Positions 61,128 to 64,000 of a stretch of DNA of 64,000 nt are shown here, piece after piece. The position numbers and the translations under genes are program-made. Source of the stretch: JBBDXS01 sp040902195 (GTDB lineage Bacteria > Chloroflexota > Dehalococcoidia > DSTF01 > RBG-16-68-14); the NCBI GenBank assembly GCA_040902195.1, contig JBBDXS010000012.1:1-64000 (forward strand), read 5' to 3'. Below the pieces are notes generated by a model. That model did not search any database. It saw only the letters and a list, made by a program, of their open reading frames with translations, and was not told the origin of the DNA. The first letter of the stretch is position 1; every line of letters starts with the position of its first letter.

Positions 61128-62005
61128 GCGCTGACCTCCTGCGTCTTCGCGCTGGTCTGCAGGAAGCGGCCGATCAGCTCGGCGAGCCGCTCCGGCTGGT
61201 CCTCCGGCACGTACGTGAGCGAGTCCTCGACCGCCTCGAACTGAGCGCCCGGGATTGCCTCCGCGAGGCGCTGGCCGTAGGAGAAGGGGAAGAACTTGTC
61301 GTCGCGCGCCCAGGCGATCAGCGCGGGGATGCGCAGCTCGGGGAGCCTTCGCGCCGCCTCGAGCGTATAGCGAGGCGACAGTCCCTTGAGCAGCTTCGTG
61401 GCGTCGCGGCGCACGCCCGCGTCGCTCGTAAGGGGACCTACGTACGCGTCCATCACGTCGTTGGGGATGCGGCGCTTCGAGAGCCAGCCGAACGCGATCG
61501 GGAGGCGGCGGTTGGGGCGCAGACGCATCGACTGAGCGAGGAGATAGATGGCGCCCGGCACGCGCGCGGTCACCTTGAGATACGCGAACATACGCGGCGG
61601 GCAGATATCGAACGCGTCGCAGTCGGTCAGGATGAGGCGCGTGACGCGCTGTGCGTGCTCGGTGGCGACGATCTGACAGATCGCGCCGCCGGTGTCGTTG
61701 CCAGCGATGGCCGCCGACCCGATACCAAGCGCGTCGAGAAACTCGATAACGATCCGGGCGAGTCCGGGAAGCGACAGGTCCGCTTCCGGCGCGAGTGCGG
61801 GCTGGTGCGAGCCGAGCGGCCAGTCCGGCGTCAGACATCGATAGCGGTCCGAAAGCGGCGGGACGACGTTGCGCCAGAGGTCGCCGTTCACGAGCGCCCC
61901 GTGGACGAAGAGCAGCGGTTCGCCTGAGCCGCGCTCGCGGTAGCGCACGGTCCCGGACGGAAGCGAAACCTCTCGTTGTTCACCGAGGCTTGCCGAGATA
62001 GACAT
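61124..62005 (-). CDS. Alpha/beta hydrolase with Asp nucleophile elbow, His missing
   Basis: 293 aa. Oxyanion HGALVNGDLW (35-44), nucleophile elbow IAGNDTGGAICQ with Asp104, as in haloalkane dehalogenase and epoxide hydrolase relatives. Where the catalytic His normally stands before EDxP, the sequence is EDSLTYVPEDQPERL (260-274), without His. Paralogue of 24070. AAGGAGG lies 5 bases before the ATG at 62005, which fixes the start. Probably TetR-controlled with its operon. Confidence 0.82.
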   Translation of the reverse strand: MSISASLGEQREVSLPSGTVRYRERGSGEPLLFVHGALVNGDLWRNVVPPLSDRYRCLTPDWPLGSHQPALAPEADLSLPGLARIVIEFLDALGIGSAAIAGNDTGGAICQIVATEHAQRVTRLILTDCDAFDICPPRMFAYLKVTARVPGAIYLLAQSMRLRPNRRLPIAFGWLSKRRIPNDVMDAYVGPLTSDAGVRRDATKLLKGLSPRYTLEAARRLPELRIPALIAWARDDKFFPFSYGQRLAEAIPGAQFEAVEDSLTYVPEDQPERLAELIGRFLQTSAKTQEVSA

Positions 62006-62015
62006 GCCGCCCTCC

Positions 62016-62342
62016 TTAGCTCTGCGTCGCGGCTTCGCGCCGGCGGCCCCTGCGCAGCACGTACAGCGCCCACGAAGACTCACACAGCTCTTCGCCGCCG
62101 ATGACCAGCGCGAGCACCAGCACCCACAGCTGTTGCCAGATCCACGCGCCGGCGATGCCCGCGACCGCGAGTCCGATGATACCCATTCGGAAGCCGGCCA
62201 TGTAGGACGCCGGGCGCTCGGGAATCGCGCGCCGGAGGCCTGTCCCCATGCTCCAAACGCCTCGTGCGAAGACGGCGAGCCCGAGCGCGAGGAGCGCGCT
62301 TCCCGGATACATCCTCCAGGACAGCTCTACAATCGCTTCCAT
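62016..62342 (-). CDS. Small membrane protein
   Basis: 108 aa with about three hydrophobic segments (PGSALLALGLAVFARGVW, MGIIGLAVAGIAGAWI, LWVLVLALVIGGEEL) and a basic tail. Family not recognised. GGGAGGG stands 5 bases before the ATG. First gene of the operon facing the TetR regulator; the hydrolase follows after 10 bases. Confidence 0.65.
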   Translation of the reverse strand: MEAIVELSWRMYPGSALLALGLAVFARGVWSMGTGLRRAIPERPASYMAGFRMGIIGLAVAGIAGAWIWQQLWVLVLALVIGGEELCESSWALYVLRRGRRREAATQS

Positions 62343-62388
62343 CTCTGCCCTCCCTCAGCGCGGTTGCTTCTTATGGCCCTCGCTGGTA

Positions 62389-62409
62389 ACATACGTACAG
62401 TACGTATGT
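62389..62409. promoter_or_regulatory. TetR operator 1 (21-bp perfect palindrome)
   Basis: ACATACGTAC, one A, then GTACGTATGT: a perfect 10-1-10 inverted repeat in the spacer between the TetR gene and the membrane-protein operon. Confidence 0.75.
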
Positions 62410-62415
62410 ATCTTA

Positions 62416-62430
62416 CATACAGCCTGTATG
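62416..62430. promoter_or_regulatory. TetR operator 2 (15-bp palindrome over the start codon)
   Basis: CATACAG, C, CTGTATG: a perfect 7-1-7 repeat sharing the CATAC half-site word with operator 1. Its last three bases are the ATG of the TetR gene, so binding would block its own transcription start. Confidence 0.65.
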
Positions 62431-63033
62431 GATGTCAAGAGCCGCACCAAAGCTGAGCAATCGGAGGCGACGCGAGCCGCCCTCCTAGCTGCGGCTGCCG
62501 AGCTCTTCGCCGAACGCGGCTACGCGGACACGCCGACCGAGGAGGTCGTCCTGCGCGCGGGCGTGACGCGCGGCGCGCTCTACCACCACTTCAAGGACAA
62601 GCGAGACCTCTTTCGCGCTGTCTTCGAGGAGGTCGAGGCGGCGTTCGTGCAGCGCGTCGCCGCGGCGAGCGCCGCCGCCACGGGCGACGTGATGGCGCGC
62701 CTGCGCGCCGGCATCGACGCCTTCCTCGCCGCGTGCACGGAGCCGGCCATCCAGCGCATCGTGCTGCTGGATGGGCCTTCTGTGCTGGGCTGGGCGACGT
62801 ACCGGGCGCTGGACGCGAAGTACGGCCTCGGGCTGGTGAAGGCGGCGCTGCAGGGCGCGATGGAGGCAGGCGTCATCGAGCGCCAGCCACTCGATCCGCT
62901 GGCGCATCTGTTCATGAGCGCGCTACATGAGGCCGGCATGCTCATTGCGACGGCGCAGGACCCCGCCGTCGCGCGTAGGGAAGTCGGTGGCACAATCGAC
63001 CGGATCCTGACAGGACTCAGGCCGGCTCGCTAG
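62428..63033 (+). CDS. TetR-family transcriptional repressor
   Basis: 201 aa. DNA-binding HTH at about 20-65: AAAELFAERGYADTPTEEVVLRAGVTRGALYHHFKDKRDLFRAVF, with the recognition helix VTRGALYHHF. The C-terminal ligand domain resembles TetR_C family 33-type proteins. ATG 62428 is chosen since the upstream frame is operator sequence. No Shine-Dalgarno; probably leaderless. Its likely ligands are substrates of the divergent hydrolase/thioesterase operon. Confidence 0.9.
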   Translation: MDVKSRTKAEQSEATRAALLAAAAELFAERGYADTPTEEVVLRAGVTRGALYHHFKDKRDLFRAVFEEVEAAFVQRVAAASAAATGDVMARLRAGIDAFLAACTEPAIQRIVLLDGPSVLGWATYRALDAKYGLGLVKAALQGAMEAGVIERQPLDPLAHLFMSALHEAGMLIATAQDPAVARREVGGTIDRILTGLRPAR

Positions 63034-64000
63034 CGTCGCGCTCCTGTCCGATCTGCGACGAGAGGCCCGTGTGCCGCCCGGGATCGAAATCATCAGCCCC
63101 GGTGTACGGATCGAAGAACGTGCGCCCGGTCTGGAGCGCGCGGCCCCCGAACTTGCCCCGCACGCGATCGATGCTGCGCAGAAGGTCCTCATCCTTGCGG
63201 CGGCGCGGATCGAACAGATCGAGTTGCACTGCGTCATCGACAAGCTGCGACGCCCCGAGGCCGACAAGCCGCACCGAACGCGGGTCTTTTGCCAAGGCGC
63301 GATCGAGTAGCTCGGCGCCGGTGGCGTAGAGCTCTTCGTCCGAGTGCGTGGGCTGCGCGAGCGTGCGGCTGCGCGTGATCGTCGTGAAGTCACCGTAGCG
63401 CAGCCGGAGCGTAACGCAGCGAGCGCGTCGCTCCATCTGCCGCAAGTCCGCACCGACACTCTCGGCATAGCTGCGCAGCGACGCGCGCAGCACCGCGACG
63501 TCATCGATGTCCTGTGCGTACGTCCCTTCCCTGCTGACCGACTTCGCCGCGCCCCGGTCCTCGCCCACAGGCGTGGGATCGACGCCGCGCGCTCGCTCGG
63601 CGAGCAGCGGCCCCCACTTGCCGAACAGCGCGCGCAGCGTGCCGTCCGGCGTCGCGGCGAGCTGGCCAAGCGTGCGCACGCCCAGGCGCGTTAGCTCCGT
63701 CTCGGCCTTCGGGCCCAGGCCGGGCAGCTCGCGCAGCGGCCGCGGCGCGAGGAACGCTGCCTCCTCGCCGGGCGGCACGAGCAGCAGGCCGTCGGGCTTC
63801 GCTGCGTCCGAGGCCACCTTCGCGACGGAACGGCTCGTTGCGATGCCAACGGACGCCGCGATCGAAAGCTCGTCGCGGACACGACGGCGGATCTCCTCGC
63901 CGGCGGCGCGCGCCAGCTCCTCGAGCGAGCGAGACGGATCGTGTGCAAGGCGGCACGACGACTCGATCACGGGTTCGCAGCCCGTGAGGTCGAGATAGGC
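63017..64000 (-). CDS. dinB: DNA polymerase IV, Y family (5' end outside window)
   Basis: Translesion polymerase; 327 residues of the C-terminal part are present and the frame runs through the right edge. The edge reads AYLDLTG, the end of the palm motif SxDEAYLD. The fingers/thumb follow (IRRRVRDELSIAASVGIATSRSVAKVASDAAKPDG), then the HhH thumb (LRELPGLGPKAETELTRLG) and little finger. A short stretch after 300 is not conserved. It overlaps the tail of the convergent TetR gene by 17 bases. Confidence 0.93.
   Translation of the reverse strand, partial: AYLDLTGCEPVIESSCRLAHDPSRSLEELARAAGEEIRRRVRDELSIAASVGIATSRSVAKVASDAAKPDGLLLVPPGEEAAFLAPRPLRELPGLGPKAETELTRLGVRTLGQLAATPDGTLRALFGKWGPLLAERARGVDPTPVGEDRGAAKSVSREGTYAQDIDDVAVLRASLRSYAESVGADLRQMERRARCVTLRLRYGDFTTITRSRTLAQPTHSDEELYATGAELLDRALAKDPRSVRLVGLGASQLVDDAVQLDLFDPRRRKDEDLLRSIDRVRGKFGGRALQTGRTFFDPYTGADDFDPGRHTGLSSQIGQERDASEPA

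Overview
The window is about two-thirds G+C by eye and is a contig or scaffold from a bacterium. It starts in an artificial-looking run of 51 C and has one 100-N scaffold gap at 14551-14650. The best guess at lineage is Chloroflexota (Dehalococcoidia-like). This is inference from secreted proteins with Pro-Thr-rich linkers after a lipobox-like cysteine, a small cohesin/dockerin-type protein, several F420/FMN split-barrel proteins, a MoxR-DUF58-transglutaminase locus and high G+C. It has not been tested by phylogeny. I found no rRNA, tRNA or CRISPR.

Layout. 58-7149 (-): translation and envelope operon rpsB-tsf-pyrH-frr-uppS-cdsA-dxr-rseP, with a good promoter and a hairpin leader before rpsB. 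7372-11114: a UgpC-A-E type ABC transporter without a binding protein, divergent from a UgpQ-like phosphodiesterase. 11119-17509: an L,D-transpeptidase, a hybrid histidine kinase, and a disturbed area. There the 3' end of the kinase gene recurs in a 241-bp tandem array and again 2 kb downstream, enclosing two low-GC secreted-protein genes. 17674-24924: a GNAT enzyme, a sulfotransferase, an O-antigen-ligase/TPR protein, a HAD hydrolase, a histidine phosphatase and an alpha/beta hydrolase. 25085-28382 (-): histidine operon hisH-2TM-hisA-hicA-hicB-hisF-hisI, with a toxin-antitoxin pair inside it. 28449-33365: a P450 divergent from a WYL regulator, then an operon of VOC, PPOX, thioesterase, a collapsed SDR and two more PPOX genes. 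33433-41186 (+): ligA and the rod-shape operon mreBCD-mrdA-rodA. 41190-49337: membrane glycosyltransferases, a DPM1-like GT2 with its DUF2304 partner, and a methyltransferase. 49838-53857: aspS, dnaJ, prmA. 53891-60264: an M23 lipoprotein, then moxR-DUF58-orphan-transglutaminase-like. 60261-63033: a small operon (membrane protein, alpha/beta hydrolase, thioesterase, two small proteins) divergent from a TetR regulator with two palindromic operators. 63017-64000: the 3' part of dinB.

Shared habits. Genes inside operons are packed with 1-8 base overlaps (ATGA, GTGA, TTGA, TAATG). Many genes that open a transcription unit have a -10 hexamer only 6-13 bases before the start codon and no Shine-Dalgarno, which suggests leaderless mRNAs. 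TTG and GTG starts are frequent. Two genes appear to begin at CTG and ATC. Two dispersed intergenic repeat families, one ending GATCCTTC...AGGATGAC and one made of GTAGGGGC-type hairpins, decorate gene ends and have supplied the last codons of at least two proteins.

Most notable: the kinase-tail duplication with its cargo; the hicAB pair translationally interlocked with hisA and hisF; a low-GC orphan gene set between the DUF58 and transglutaminase genes and bounded by 17-base near-repeats; a transglutaminase-like protein that has lost all three catalytic residues; and two paralogous Asp-nucleophile hydrolases that both lack the usual catalytic His.
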